From Paguma larvata (lineage: Eukaryota; Chordata; Mammalia; Carnivora; Viverridae): DNA of 64,000 nucleotides. The stretch is taken from contig CM057841.1 in the NCBI GenBank assembly GCA_030068075.1, positions 34,203,030 through 34,267,029 on the forward strand, read 5' to 3'. Each line of letters opens with the position of its first letter. The stretch's first letter is position 1. Of the stretch, positions 11,801-22,430 are shown piece after piece. Below the pieces are notes generated by a model that saw nothing but the letters and a program-made list of their open reading frames with translations, searched no databases and was not told the origin of the DNA. The translations under genes and the position numbers were made by a program.

Positions 11801-13907
11801 GATACTATGGTGAGTATTTTATACACATTACCTAACGACATCCTGCTAAGAACCTTATGAGGCACGTATGTGGTGTCCTAATTTGACACATGAGGAAACC
11901 GGTTCCCACGTTTAGGCCACCTTTACAGAGCCACGGACAGAAGTCTGTCCAATGCTTCTGACTTCACTCCACGTTGCTTTGTCCTTAGCTTCGTTTCCAT
12001 CCCTAGAACCCGGGGCTACTCGTACTCCCCAGCCCTACCGCAGGGAGAGGTGAAGATCAGAGAGAAAGTTGCCAAAAACCATCGTAAGTAGCAAAGTCTC
12101 TGACCCACACGAACCTGTCACACACGAGAAAATCGGCTCCAGAGCCGGTGGCAGAGGTGTAATATAACCGGCAGCAGACACAAGCTCACACTTCCCGGCT
12201 CTATCTGGGTCGGGGTGGGGTGCAAGGAGGGCCCTGACACAGCTGAGCCCAGAGTCTGCGGGCAGGTCCGCGGACGGGCCTTGGGGGTGAGCGCATCCCC
12301 GAAGATCACTGCTGCAGCTGGACGCCCAGACCTTCCGCGGGGCAAACCGCTTGTCCGAGCCGTCGCTGCCCATTCTGGAACCATGCCTCCAAAGGCTGAG
12401 ATTCCAGAGGATGTCTTAAAGATTTTGGCTGGCGAGTCAAAGCAGCGCAGCGGGAGTGTACCTGTGAATCTTCGCCTACTTCGCAGCTCGGGCCGCATGA
12501 AATAGTGATCAGTAGGGTGGGGGGGTGGCAAAGGGCGGGTGCAACTTTCTGAGGAGAAAGATTTTTCAAGTGGCTTAAGATCCTCAAAGTAAGAAAAGCT
12601 GACTTTCCTAGCCCGGAAGCGACACACCGGTGGAGGAGCGGGGCACTCTCCGCGGCCATGATCCCCGGCGGGAGACCTGGGAGTAAACGTCACAGCTCTG
12701 GGGCGTGGAGAGACCCTGTCAGCTACCACGCGTGGCTCCGGCTTCGAGCGCCTGCAGGCCTCAGTGTCTTCTGCTGTAGCAGGGGTGGGACTAGGTAATA
12801 CTTATGCGTTATTTCAGATCTGGATCTGAATTTGCCCCGGACGACAGTACATTAAGCAGTCTTCCATATGGAAATGACCGAAATTCAGGAAGGACTAGTC
12901 GGTCCTCTAGAGACATCACTGCCTCTGTTTAGGTCTCTGGCTCGAGGTCGCACATGTCCTTCGAGGCCCACCTGGACAGCACCATGTCCTCAGGCCGGTC
13001 TTACCTGGAGGAGAAGACTTCTTGGCAATAGAAAGCTTCAGTCGACTGGAAGAACCCACTTCGAAGTTGGGTTTTTTGCCTGTGATGCGCACAGAGAGCA
13101 AGCTGTCACTCTGGTAACCCAGGTGTTCCTGGACAGACTGTACCTCTTCGGGGCTCAAGGGCTCCCGCAGCAGCTGGAATTCAAGACATCTAAAGGATTA
13201 GGCCACACTCTTTCCACAAAACAACGTTGTCCCATGTCTACCTATATAGGCATCGAATACTCATTTCTGCGGAGTAAGCATATAATAGCGCCAGATGACA
13301 GGTGTCACCTCATGCCTCACATTCAGTGTCTCAGTGATCTGTACCCTAGACTGTCATTCCGTCTATGTGCTTACTCTGAGCCAACCCTCTGGAAAGTGTT
13401 AAGGTATTTACCAGACACCTGTCTATTAGGTACAAGACACTAGGCCAGGCATTCTGTGGGTTGTAATGATTACAATTATGAAGATGAATCAGACATGATG
13501 AAAGGGCTCACAGCCTAAAGCAGGGAAGCATGCCCACAGTAGAGACAGCAGAAATGAATTAGAGAAAAAGAATCACGGGGGGAGGGAAATGTTTCCTTGG
13601 GAAGAAGTAGCAGACGACTGATAAAGGTAGAAAAAAACCGTGGGAACGCCACCCCTGTGCCCAACAACTGCAGAATGGCTGAGTAAATCTTAGCCCATCC
13701 GCAGCACTCAATATCGTTCCATCATTAGTAAGAACGAGGGGCAATGCACTGAAGGTGGATAAACATCAAAGATATTTAGGGGCGTCTGGGGGGCTCTGTC
13801 GGCTAAGCATCCGACTCTCGGTTTCGGCTCAGGTCATGATCTCACGGGTTCATGGGATCAAGCCCCACATGGGGCTCTGCACTGACAGTGTGGAACCTGC
13901 TTAGGAT

Positions 13908-13938
<31 letters not shown>

Positions 13939-16900
13939 CCTGCTCATGCTCTCTCCCCCTCAAAATAAGTAAACATTAAAAAAAAAAAGATATTTAAGGT
14001 GGGGAAAAAAAGCCAGTGACTGAACAATGCATATAGTCAACCTTATTTACGTTAAAAAAAGTCTCTCTTACACATACACATAAATACATAAAAAGGTCTT
14101 AGCGGCCACACGAAAAAATGTGCTGGCGGCCTCCTCTGGGCAGGGAAGTGTGAGGAGAGCCTGGAATATCGCTTTATATTCTATATGCTCCAGGATTAAT
14201 TGAATTTTTATGAGCATCTCTTATTTAGAGTATAAAACAGAAAACCCTAAACTAAGAGAAAAGAAAGAAAGAGTGGGTATAAAGAAACTGAGGCCCTGGG
14301 TCATGGTGGGACTAGGTGGCATACCAGCGATGACTAGCGACAGCACTCAGCTCTCACCCAAGAAAACTTCGACATCAAAGAAGAATGTAGAAATTTGAAT
14401 ACTTGCATTTAATCTAAATATTTCTACCGAATCGTCAGAAATGGCACCCCCCCATACACACACACCCTACCCTAGCTTCCCCCCAAATATCTGAGGCCGG
14501 TCCTGGTGCCTGCATCACGTTTAGGCCTAGGGTTTGTGTCCATTAAAGGGACTGTGTTGAGCTCTCCCTGCCACCATGGCCACCACCCCCATGACAGTAC
14601 TGAGACTGGAACATGCCCCAACCCACAGGGGCGCAAGTTGTCTCTTCAAAGAAGAGATGTTCCAGAAAGTTCTGTCCTTTGAGGCATCACGTATCTTACA
14701 CAACCAAGCACTTCCCAGCTTGCTTCCTAGTCGACGCGACACTGCACACTTCACCTTCAGGGCCGTTACTCCCCGCGATTTTCTCCGTAATGACTCACAG
14801 AGACCCTGGGTGTGGTCACCCAAGGCTCCAACTCCCAGCAAAGAAGGTTGTCTATCAACATACCTCTTTCACTTCCACAAGACCAGAAAGAGTCAGGGCC
14901 GAGCACAGCTTAGGTGTTGTTCTCACTCTGCTATTGTTAACTGCCGAGAGGAAAACCCCAATTAGTAGCTTTATAGGACAAAGCAGGGAAAATAATAAAG
15001 GCCCCATCTGATTTGGGTCAGCGGGCGATAAAGCAGCGACGGTGACGGGATCCCGACATGCCCTCCTGGCTGCTCGAAGTGCTCTGCCTACGCCCTGAAG
15101 TGGTACATCATAATTCCATTGTTACTGGTTCTTCTCCCGCTTCTTGGAAACACCCTCCGGAGGAGGCTGGATGATGAGTGAGAGAGAGGCTGCGGAACTG
15201 TGAGGCACTCGCGTGTGCTCTCTGTGCAGTTCTGACAGAGACACCGCGTGTAGCCGCCCGAGGTTTACGTTCCCAGCGAAGAACGCTGGTTATCTGCGGT
15301 ATATCCACATAGACCCCTCCGCACGGTTCAAAATACACTCCTTCTCTGTGTTCATAAATTTCCACATATTGACAGAAAATGTTAAAAATTCAGAATTGAA
15401 TGGCTTCGACAGCTTCACCACCGAGCAAAAACAAGAGGCTTTTATTTCCTGGATCCCATCGTTAGTTTCCCTGAGTCAATAGGACCACTCATCACTCCCA
15501 GACCTCCAGTCATTATTTTCTAACTTTTTATTCTGAAATAACTGTAGGTGCACAGGAAGTTTTGTTTCTTTTTTTTTTTGTTTTTTTTTTTTTAAAAGGA
15601 CCCTTTGCCTCATTCCCCCCCCCACCCACCCACGGTAACCTCTGCTGAGCCTGGTGCGTGCAGGGTGGTATGGCCGTGGACCTCCCCCGTGGTAACATCT
15701 GCTGAGCCTGGTGCGGGCAGGGTGGTATGGCCGTGGACCCCCCCCCACGGTAACATCTGCTGAGCCTGGTGCGTGCAGGGTGGTATGGCCGTGGACCCCC
15801 TCCCCCCACGGTAACATCTGCTGAGGCCTGGTGCGTGCAGGGTGGTATGGCCGTGGACCCCCCCCACGGTAACATCTGCTGAGCCTGGTGCGTGCAGGGT
15901 GGTATGGCCGTGGACCCCCCCCCCCCCCACGGTAACATCTGCTGAGCCTGGTGCGTGCAGGGTGGTATGGCCGTGGACCCCCCCCCCCACGGTAACATCT
16001 GCTGAGCCTGGTGCGTGCAGGGTGGTATGGCCGTGGACACCCCCCCCACGGTAACATCTGCTGAGCCTGGTGCGTGCAGGGTGGTATGGCCGTGGACCAC
16101 CCCCCCCCACGGTAACATCTGCTGAGGCTGGTGCGTGCAGGGTGGTATGACCGTGGACCACCCCCCCCCCACGGTAACATCTGCTGAGCCTGGTGCGTGC
16201 AGGGTGGTATGGCCGTGGACACCCCCCCCCACGGTAACATCTGCTGAGCCTGGTGCGTGCAGGGTGGTATGGCCGTGGACCACCCCCCCCCACGGTAACA
16301 TCTGCTGAGGCTGGTGCGTGCAGGGTGGTATGGCCGTGGACCCCCCCCCCCCCACGGTAACATCTGCTGAGCCTGGTGCGTGCAGGGTGGTATGGCCGTG
16401 GACCGCCCCCACGGTAACATCTGCTGAGCCTGGTGCGTGCAGGGTGGTATGACCGTGGACCGCCCCCACGGTAACATCTGCTGAGCCTGGTGCGTGCAGG
16501 GTGGTATGGCCGTGGACCACCCCCCCTCCCGCCACGGTAACATCTCACAACCACACACCGTGAAGACCGGGAAGCTGCCGCCGAGAGCCCACGGTGCTAC
16601 CCAGATGTCACCAGCGTTACGCGTGCCTGTTCGCGTGTGCGCAGCTCTGTGCGGCCTCACCACGCTTGCGGCTTCGCGTGAGCACCACCACGATCCAGAT
16701 ACAGGACGTTCCAACACGAGCGGCCCTCCGCCGACCCCTTTAGCGCCTCACACATCCCTGCCTCCCGCTCCTAACCCGCGGCAGTCCTCGATCTGGTCCC
16801 CATCGCCAGACCTTTGTTATTTCAAGAAGGTCACCTGAGCGGAAGCGCACGGCAGGCAACCTTTTGAGACTGGCTGTTTTTCCCTCGGCACGCCTCCCTG

Positions 16901-17991
16901 GAGATTCACCCAAGCTGTGCCACGTACGGGCAGCTTCTTCCTTTCTGCTGCCCCCGAGTTCTCCATGGTATGGACGTACCACAATTCAGCCACTCAACCC
17001 GCCGAAGGACCCAGCCAGCGCCAGATGGGCAGCTGCCTTCTATTTCACTGCCGAACGGGCCAAAGGCCACGAGTCCTTCAGATGCGCTGCTTCGGATGCT
17101 CCAGTCAGTCACCGCCAGGGAGAAGGGTCTCCGAACGCTACCTCCTGCTCAGAGAGACGCGGGAAACACGCCTAAAGGTTGAAAGCTGCTAAATCCTAGT
17201 CTTTCAAGTGAAGATTTCCTTACCTGCCGCTGTCTCCACTGGCTCTTTCAGAAAGAGACGCCCACCAGGCCGAAGGACCCGGGCCATCTCAGCCAAACTC
17301 TCGGCACTGTGCAGAGTGGTGCTACCAGGAATCACACCCGACAAAATAATGTCAAAGCTAGATTCTTTGTGGGCGGCTGAAAAGAAGGAAGACTCTAATC
17401 AGCAACCGCCTGGGCCGCAGAGGCGATCTGCCCACCCCTCCCAAGCCGCAGGCCTAGCCCGGGAAGAACGGACACCGGCCCCTCAAGCGCACGTCACGAC
17501 ACCACCATCGCTGGCACGAGGGGCGACGAAGCTGCGGCTCTCCCACAGTCTGACCAATTTCATATCCTTTTATGTTCAGGGAAAAGAGTGAAAAAGAAAG
17601 GTGGCCACAGGGTAATCTTTTTTAAAAACGCGGGATATCTGATAAGAAACAACAGACTTCTACAGATCATCAGCTACACGCTGAAGTCCACTGTCTCTCA
17701 ACTGAAAAACAGCGGGGCGACCACCCACTGCTATCGCGCGCCACCCCAAACCGCTCGGGTATCAAGGAAGCACACAAACGCGGGGTCCCGCCAACCCCCG
17801 CGGCCCCGGAAAGATGACATGGGCAGGCACCTACACTGCAAGAGCTGGCTGATGTTTTCCACAGACACTCGGCCCTCGTCGCCGGTTACCGTTTGAAGCT
17901 TTTCCACCAGCTCTTTCAGAGCCTCCACCGGCGAGGACTTATCCCAGATCACTGCCACAGAGTGGCCAGCCGAGACCCCGTAGTCTGCCAT
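6816..17991 (-). CDS. CIAPIN1: CIAPIN1 (anamorsin), cytosolic Fe-S assembly protein, complete coding region
   Basis: Eight coding exons on the minus strand: 17991-17835, 17376-17224, 14940-14864, 13173-13005, 11598-11525, 10664-10549, 7533-7452 and 6926-6816. They join in phase to 939 nt, giving 312 residues, the length I recall for human anamorsin. Residues 1-~170 form the SAM-methyltransferase-like domain and start [21 protein letters not shown] linker follows, then the Fe-S domain. Motif A cysteines are C237, C246, C249 and C251; the twin CX2C motif is C274/C277 and C285/C288, so all eight ligands are kept. From family knowledge, anamorsin takes electrons from NDOR1 in the cytosolic iron-sulfur assembly pathway and is anti-apoptotic. 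The start ATG sits in GGGAATGG, with an upstream acceptor at 18018-18019 marking a 5' UTR part of the same exon. It is head-to-head with COQ9. No frameshift or missing key residue was seen. Confidence 0.97.
7452..7533 (-). CDS. CIAPIN1: CIAPIN1 exon 8 (residues 249-276)
   Basis: 82-nt exon between acceptor CCTCCAG and donor AAT|GTAAAT. It completes C249-T-C251, continues [18 protein letters not shown], and ends with C274-G-N of the first CX2C pair. Confidence 0.95.
8540..9640 (+). repeat. HAL1 (half-L1) ancient non-LTR element, interrupted by a CAN-SINE
   Basis: Diverged but co-linear with the HAL1 pattern as I remember it: ATTAAAGAAATCC, ATACAAAATTAAAGACTATT, CTGAATGGCCTCGGATACCT, CAATCACTGGAAAAGAAGAC. 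The residual coding capacity is broken. It lies in the CIAPIN1 intron between exons 7 and 8, antisense to the gene. Confidence 0.6.
8697..8922 (+). repeat. CAN-SINE inserted into the HAL1 element
   Basis: Head GGGGCGCCTGCGCGGCTCAG and a long (TC)n body. It is flanked by a diverged target-site duplication, CATGATAGCAGA on the left and CACGATAGTAGA on the right. Confidence 0.9.
9950..10005 (+). repeat. Short tandem repeat, 3 x 18 bp
   Basis: Three perfect copies of CCGGGTGCTCCCCCTGTG in a CpG-rich part of the CIAPIN1 intron. Confidence 0.9.
10549..10664 (-). CDS. CIAPIN1: CIAPIN1 exon 7 (residues 211-248, Fe-S motif A)
   Basis: 116-nt exon between acceptor CTCTCCAG and donor TG|GTGAGT. It encodes [20 protein letters not shown] and the first two motif A cysteines (C237, C246). 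The third cysteine codon is split across the following intron (TG|C). Confidence 0.95.
11525..11598 (-). CDS. CIAPIN1: CIAPIN1 exon 6 (residues 186-210)
   Basis: 74-nt exon between acceptor GACTCAG and donor GTG|GTGAGT. It encodes [20 protein letters not shown], then DESV, part of the flexible linker before the Fe-S domain. Confidence 0.94.
11760..11950 (+). repeat. MIR/L2-like ancient repeat
   Basis: AGCATGTGCTAAGTGCTTGC, CATTACCTAACGACATCCTG and GACACATGAGGAAACCGG are typical of this class. Confidence 0.6.
13005..13173 (-). CDS. CIAPIN1: CIAPIN1 exon 5 (residues 130-185)
   Basis: 169-nt exon between acceptor AATTCCAG and donor CAG|GTAAGA. It encodes [20 protein letters not shown] through [10 protein letters not shown], the end of the N-terminal domain and the start of the linker. 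Confidence 0.95.
13620..13767 (+). repeat. Old L1 ORF2-end fragment
   Basis: GTGCCCAACAACTGCAGAAT and CTGAGTAAATCTTAGCCCAT resemble the diverged L1 segment near the ORF2 stop. It is cut by the SINE that follows. Confidence 0.5.
13779..13985 (+). repeat. CAN-SINE with an 11-bp target-site duplication
   Basis: Head GGGGCGTCTGGGGGGCTCTG and a (CT)n body. It is flanked by AAAGATATTTA at 13768-13778 and 13986-13996. Confidence 0.93.
14864..14940 (-). CDS. CIAPIN1: CIAPIN1 exon 4 (residues 104-129)
   Basis: 77-nt exon between acceptor TCGGCAG and donor GAG|GTATGT. It encodes [20 protein letters not shown] followed by VEVKE, which lines up with the human segment ending SGLVEVKE. Confidence 0.93.
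15495..17110 (-). repeat. Old L1 3' region, reverse orientation, split by a minisatellite
   Basis: The left part (15510-15620) has CTTTTTATTCTGAAATAACT and GTAGGTGCACAGGAAGTT, the L1 3' region. The right part (16535-17110) has CCGCTCCTAACCCGCGGCAG, TTATTTCAAGAAGG, GGAGATTCACCCAAGCTGTG and CCATGGTATGGACGTACCAC, all in L1 order. The element lies in the CIAPIN1 intron between exons 3 and 4. Confidence 0.75.
15630..16540. repeat. Minisatellite, 15 copies of a ~57-63 bp unit
   Basis: Each unit reads GGTAACATCTGCTGAGCC, TGGTGCGTGCAGGGTGG, TATGGCCGTGGA, then a poly(C) run of variable length ending CCAC. Fifteen GGTGGTATG anchors were counted. Length differences come almost only from the poly(C) run. 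Point variants are GAGGCTGG for GAGCCTGG, ATGACC for ATGGCC, and ACACC, ACCACC or ACCGCC at the start of the C run. Each unit junction forms CCGTGG-C-rich-CCACGG, an inverted repeat. Confidence 0.97.
17224..17376 (-). CDS. CIAPIN1: CIAPIN1 exon 3 (residues 53-103)
   Basis: Acceptor TTTTCAG and donor CAG|GTAAGG. It encodes [17 protein letters not shown] through [17 protein letters not shown], the core of the methyltransferase-like domain. Phase 1 in, phase 1 out. Confidence 0.95.
17835..17991 (-). CDS. CIAPIN1: CIAPIN1 exon 2, first coding exon (residues 1-52)
   Basis: The ATG is the complement of 17989-17991. The exon begins after an acceptor (complement of CT at 18018-18019), so about 26 nt of 5' UTR precede the ATG. 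It ends in phase 1 at donor T|GTAGGTG and encodes the start of the SAM-MTase-like fold, ending VENISQLLQ. Confidence 0.95.
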
Positions 17992-18599
17992 TCCCGCAGC
18001 GCCGATGGACCTAAAGGCTGTGGGGCAAAGGAAAGTCAAGACCGAGAAGAGACAAAGGCATAATTGAATCTATGAGGAACCATCAAATGTGACTGGAATC
18101 ACAGCCTACTTCAGACCTCTCGCCAGGGAATGCTGAGCACATTAGAATATCTTCCTGGAGATGCTAGAGAGACTGAAAAAATGAACTCATTATCTCAAGG
18201 GTTCATAACCTTCCCAAACAAGGCAGGTGGCTTCCCTGACGAGAGGCCTGACTTGGCAGTCAGGTAAGGAAGTTGAAGGCAGAAAGATTATTTCTACTTT
18301 GATTTGAGACAACTCAGCTTGAACGGAATATAAAACACACAGAACATTAATTAGGCAAAAGTATGACTCAGTAAAGAAGCCAAATAAATGGGCAGACATA
18401 ACCCAACCACAAGCTTAATGTTTTTTTAGAAAAGAGACAACATATTTAAATTTAGCAAATCAATAATGATATTTTCCCTTTCATCAAAATATGAAAATTC
18501 AATTCCGTCGAATCTGCAATGATCAATAATACCTGTTATGTCTTTAACATTTAACGTCAGTTACTCAGACTGTTCAAAACACTTAAAATACATCATCTC

Positions 18600-18762
18600 G
18601 ACGGAACCTCAGCACGACCTTAAACCAGATATTATTCCCGTCTTACAGCTATGAAACGCAAGCCACTGACTTTGCCAGGTCACGCAACTAATAAATGTTG
18701 TGGGATAAAGTAAGATCTGGAATTTGAATCCAAATCCATTTGACTGTAGAGTCCATGCTTTG
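18600..18762 (+). repeat. MIR
   Basis: ATTATTCCCGTCTTACAGCT, GACTTTGCCAGGTCACGCAA and ATTTGAATCCAAATCC follow the MIR core order. Confidence 0.7.
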
Positions 18763-18769
18763 AACCTAC

Positions 18770-18853
18770 GGAAATCCCCTCCCCCCAGCACCTTGAGCAA
18801 ATCCCCTCCCCCCACCACCTTGAGCAAATCCCCTCCCCCCACCACCTTGAGCC
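18770..18853 (+). repeat. Tandem repeat, 3 x 27 bp
   Basis: Three near-perfect copies of AAATCCCCTCCCCCCACCAC plus CTTGAGC, directly after the MIR, in the first CIAPIN1 intron. Confidence 0.93.
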
Positions 18854-19289
18854 AATGGTCTCTTCCGCTGGGCACTGAGAGGAGCCGAGAATTCGCTCGC
18901 AATGCAATCGGGTCAGGCGACAGCATTCTCCTTGGCCCCGCCTTTCTTTCTTAAACATTAATGCCCCCAAGTTTCCGACTTAAAACAGCTCTAATAAATG
19001 GCATTAAGGCAGTAGCCGTGGTAGGCAGGTCAAACACGGACTGGTGTCTGAACACCTGTGTTTCGCAGAAGCGGCCAGCTCAGTCACGATTATGCCATCA
19101 CAGACACTCGGAGCCATGTCCACTCCATTTTCCCTTCTTCCAAAAGATTCATTTCGAATGACTTGCTCCTCCACTTACAAATCGTGGCCAAGTTTGCCAC
19201 TCATCCTTAAACCCTATACTACTTTGGTTTTGTCACTCATTCCCTAAAGAAGTTTATTTTCTAGGTGAAATCAAAACTCATTCTTCTGG

Positions 19290-19460
19290 AATCGGGTCCT
19301 GTGTAATCTGGCTCCACCTGGATCTCCCACTTCTCCAAAGTGAATCCCTCCTTGTTCCATGAAAAACCTCTGCCTTTTTGTCTCAATCGTACCTTTTATC
19401 CGACTGCTTCCATGTGGAATGCCCACTTTTTATTATCCTGACCTGACTGCAAGCCCCGGT
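19290..19460 (+). repeat. L2-like ancient repeat
   Basis: CCTGTGTAATCTGGCTCCAC, GCTTCCATGTGGAATGCCCA and the spacing between them resemble L2. Confidence 0.55.
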
Positions 19461-19599
19461 GAAAAGGATGCCAAGTGTTATCAGACAAGCAGGATTCCTT
19501 GGTCACTGAATTGTTTTTAAATCCTTAAAAAGTACACAATCAAGATCTGAAACTTTTAAGCTTTGAACAGTCACATGACATTGAAGAACTCCCAGAAAT

Positions 19600-19659
19600 A
19601 ATATAAATTTTTAAGTTTATTTATTTATTTCGAGAGAGAATGAGTGCATGCGGGGGAGG

Positions 19660-19701
<42 letters not shown>

Positions 19702-19808
19702 CCGAGCAGGCTCCATGCTGTCAGTGCAGAGCCCAACGCAGGGCTCGAACCCACAGTCAAGATCAAGAGTCAGTTGCTTAACCCACCACTGAGCCACCCA
19801 GGTGCCCC
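19600..19808 (-). repeat. CAN-SINE, reverse orientation
   Basis: TTTATTTATTTATTT tail, a long (GA)n run, and a head ending CTGAGCCACCCAGGTGCCCC. Confidence 0.92.
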
Positions 19809-20124
19809 CCGCAAATCTTTAAGGTAAGCAACTTGGGATCAATCCCCCTTTTAAGAACCAGCCAGGGAATATAGCAATGTGGATTATAAGAAATAAAGGA
19901 CTTGTTTCTAGAATGATGTTGGCCCAGGTTCTCCGCTGGGACAACAGAAAGCGACAAGCTCCCTGCCCATCAGCAGCAACTAGGAACCTTGCACTGTACT
20001 CATAGAAAGACCACTGAGAAAGAAAGAAGGTGCAAAAGTTTGTTAGAGCAAAACAGAAAAACCAGGTGTCTAGACCTTTTCAGCAACCTTAAATGGAGGC
20101 AGTTTTTTCAGAGCACAGGTTGTG

Positions 20125-20316
20125 AATAAAGAGGAGCTGGGGTTCTGTCCACCACGGGACTGTCTGCCTCTTAGCTACATGACCACGGGGGAGCTATTGG
20201 CCTCTCTCTTTGTCCATCGAGAAAGAATAACAATCTCCTCTTTTGCAAGGCTTCGATACGAAGGGAATGAAATAAAAATATGCGAAGCACTCAGCAGGGC
20301 CTGGCACACAGTTCCT
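20125..20316 (+). repeat. MIR
   Basis: AGCTACATGACCACGGGGGA, TTTGTCCATCGAGAAAGAAT and AGCAGGGCCTGGCACACA are MIR landmarks. Confidence 0.7.
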
Positions 20317-20999
20317 ACGAGAACTCCTAGTTTTTGGTGGCCAGTTTATTCGCCCTTGCTTCAAAGAGTCCCTACAAAGCCGCTTCTTTCTCCTCGGCCA
20401 TGGCCGCCGAGGACGCCCCGGGGAGAGATGGAGGCTTCTTTCTCACGGTGAGAACTGCACAGGAGAAGAGCTGCACTTTATGGCATCCTGGCCATTACCC
20501 CCGAGGGACTGCGTCAGCACATCAGAAGGATACGAAATGCTCTGTGTTCCATATTCCCCCAAACTGATCTTCTCTGGCAAGAGGGAGCTCGTAAAATACA
20601 TTTACTAAACATTAACCCTCAAAACGCAGACACGGCCACCACTCTCGGTCAGCGTTTTCCAAATAAAATGGGACACAGCGTTCTTTTAAGTATCTGAAAG
20701 CCCAAGTGTGATACCGTTCATGGTCACAGTTCTGCGTTCCTGTCAATCTGCCTTTTTAAAACAACGATAAGGAAAAAAATGTCTAGCGCCTAAGTCGACA
20801 TATTTAGAAGGGTGACTCGGAGCCTAATTTCGGATCTAAAATGAGGCGGAGTTGAGGAAGCCGTGGTCACAGAACTGGCCTTGTTTGTTAAGCACCGCTC
20901 CAGCACTGGCTGCTGTACGCAAGCGCCCATGGCGCTTCTAAAATGCTGGCAGGCAGGGAAAGCAGACGTCTGAAAATAATTTCTGGAGATGCACTGGTT

Positions 21000-21223
21000 T
21001 ATTTTTTTTTAATGTTTTTATTTATTTTTGAGAGAGAGAGACACACACACAGAGCAAATGGGGGAGAGGCAGAGAGAGAGAGAGGGAGACACAGATTCCA
21101 AAGCAGGCTCCAGGCTCTGAGCTGTCAGCACAGAGGCTGATGTGGGGCCCAAACCCATGAGCCGTGAGACCATGACCTGAGCCGAAGCTGGACACTTAAC
21201 GGACTGAGCCAGCCAGGCGCCCC
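21000..21223 (-). repeat. CAN-SINE, reverse orientation
   Basis: TTTTAATGTTTTTATTTATT tail, GA-rich body, and a head ending ACTGAGCCAGCCAGGCGCCC. Confidence 0.92.
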
Positions 21224-21317
21224 TGGTTTATTTCTAAGGTACCCAATAAATAGCAAACCTTGACGCACTTGGATCCTCTGAAGGATGAAGGGAGCCAAAA
21301 GAAAAAAAATAAGATTA

Positions 21318-21540
21318 GGGCGCCTGGGTGGCTCAGTCAGTTGAGCGTCCGGTCAGGTCATGATCTCATGGTTCATGAGTTCGAGCCCCTCATCGGGCTC
21401 ACTGCTGTCGGCACAGAGTCTGCTTCAGATCCTCTGTCCCCCTCTCTCTCTGTGCCCCTCCCCCACTCTCTCTCTCCGTATTTCTCTCTCTCTCAAAAAT
21501 AAAAACATAAAAAAAAATAAGAAAATAAAAAAAAAAAATA
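21318..21540 (+). repeat. CAN-SINE
   Basis: Head GGGCGCCTGGGTGGCTCAGT with a short deletion before GGTCAGGTCATGATCTCATG; CT-rich body and an A-rich tail. Confidence 0.92.
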
Positions 21541-22214
21541 AGACCGAAGTTTGGATACCAGTTCTTACCAAGGATCAAATCCTTTTAAGTCAGGTGCATA
21601 AAGAATTCTGATTAAATACTGAAAGTTCTCAGAAAGGAAACATATAAATGTAGTGAGCGCACACACAGAGAGAGAAAAGAGTTGATAATCAGCAAGAAAA
21701 CAAGAACCTCAAAGGAAAAGAAATGGAAGACTGCCTCCAGGCAACTAGGTGTGTGTCAAGAATTAAGAATTTCCGGAAGGCTATCCCAGAGCGAGAATTT
21801 CCAGGGGAAAGGCTCATTTGAAGGTCGGTGGACAGAGCTCAGCAAACAAAACCTCATGGACAGATCGGTAGTGTTTTAATGAAGTCCGGAGCTGTGGATC
21901 TGAAATGTTAACATCTGGGGAGGAGTTCTGGCTCAGAAGGGCTTTCCCCACAGAGAGGCGGGGGAGGGCAAGATGTTTTGAAACGACTAGTTGATAAGTG
22001 TTGGGCAAAACAGATACAAAGACAAGGGTCTAACTGCAAACACGAAACTTACAGAATGACACGCTTTGCTCCTGTCATCGGTGATCCCTAACACGGAACC
22101 CATGTCCTTTTGCCTGTTAATACGAAGCCTTCCCTGATGACAGATATCACAGTGAAGCATCCTTCATTTACACTTCAGTTTAGTGCCTGGTCCACGACCT
22201 CCCTGAGTCACTCA

Positions 22215-22430
22215 GAGATTGGCACTTAAGGTCAGAATGGACGCCACCAGCGTTTCCTAAACTTGCAGATTCTACAAGTCCCTCGGGGCTTTGTTAAAAT
22301 AAGATTCCTGAACTGCACCCAGATGGACTGAATGGACACTTCCGGGAGAAAGACCTGGGTATCCAATTTATTAATAAGCATCCTGGATGGTTCTTTGGAT
22401 CTGGCAAGTTTGGGAAATATTCAATTACAC
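22215..22430 (+). repeat. MER5-like DNA transposon remnant
   Basis: GGGCTTTGTTAAAATAAGAT, TCCTGAACTGCACCCAGATG and AAGTTTGGGAAAT resemble a MER5 non-autonomous hAT element. It abuts the LTR-like sequence. Confidence 0.5.

Noticed and set aside
12384..12505. Short ATG frame starting [15 protein letters not shown] in a CIAPIN1 intron
   Set aside because: It looks protein-like at first sight, but I recognise no family and there is no splice or promoter context. It may be an old repeat.
15630..16540. CRISPR-like array
   Set aside because: Units are contiguous without unique spacers, and the genome is mammalian. It is a minisatellite.
15476..16717. The longest open frames in the window (413, 335 and 314 codons on the minus strand)
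   Set aside because: They arise because the minisatellite unit has no stop codon in any minus-strand frame. The three frames translate the same repeat and there is no gene context.
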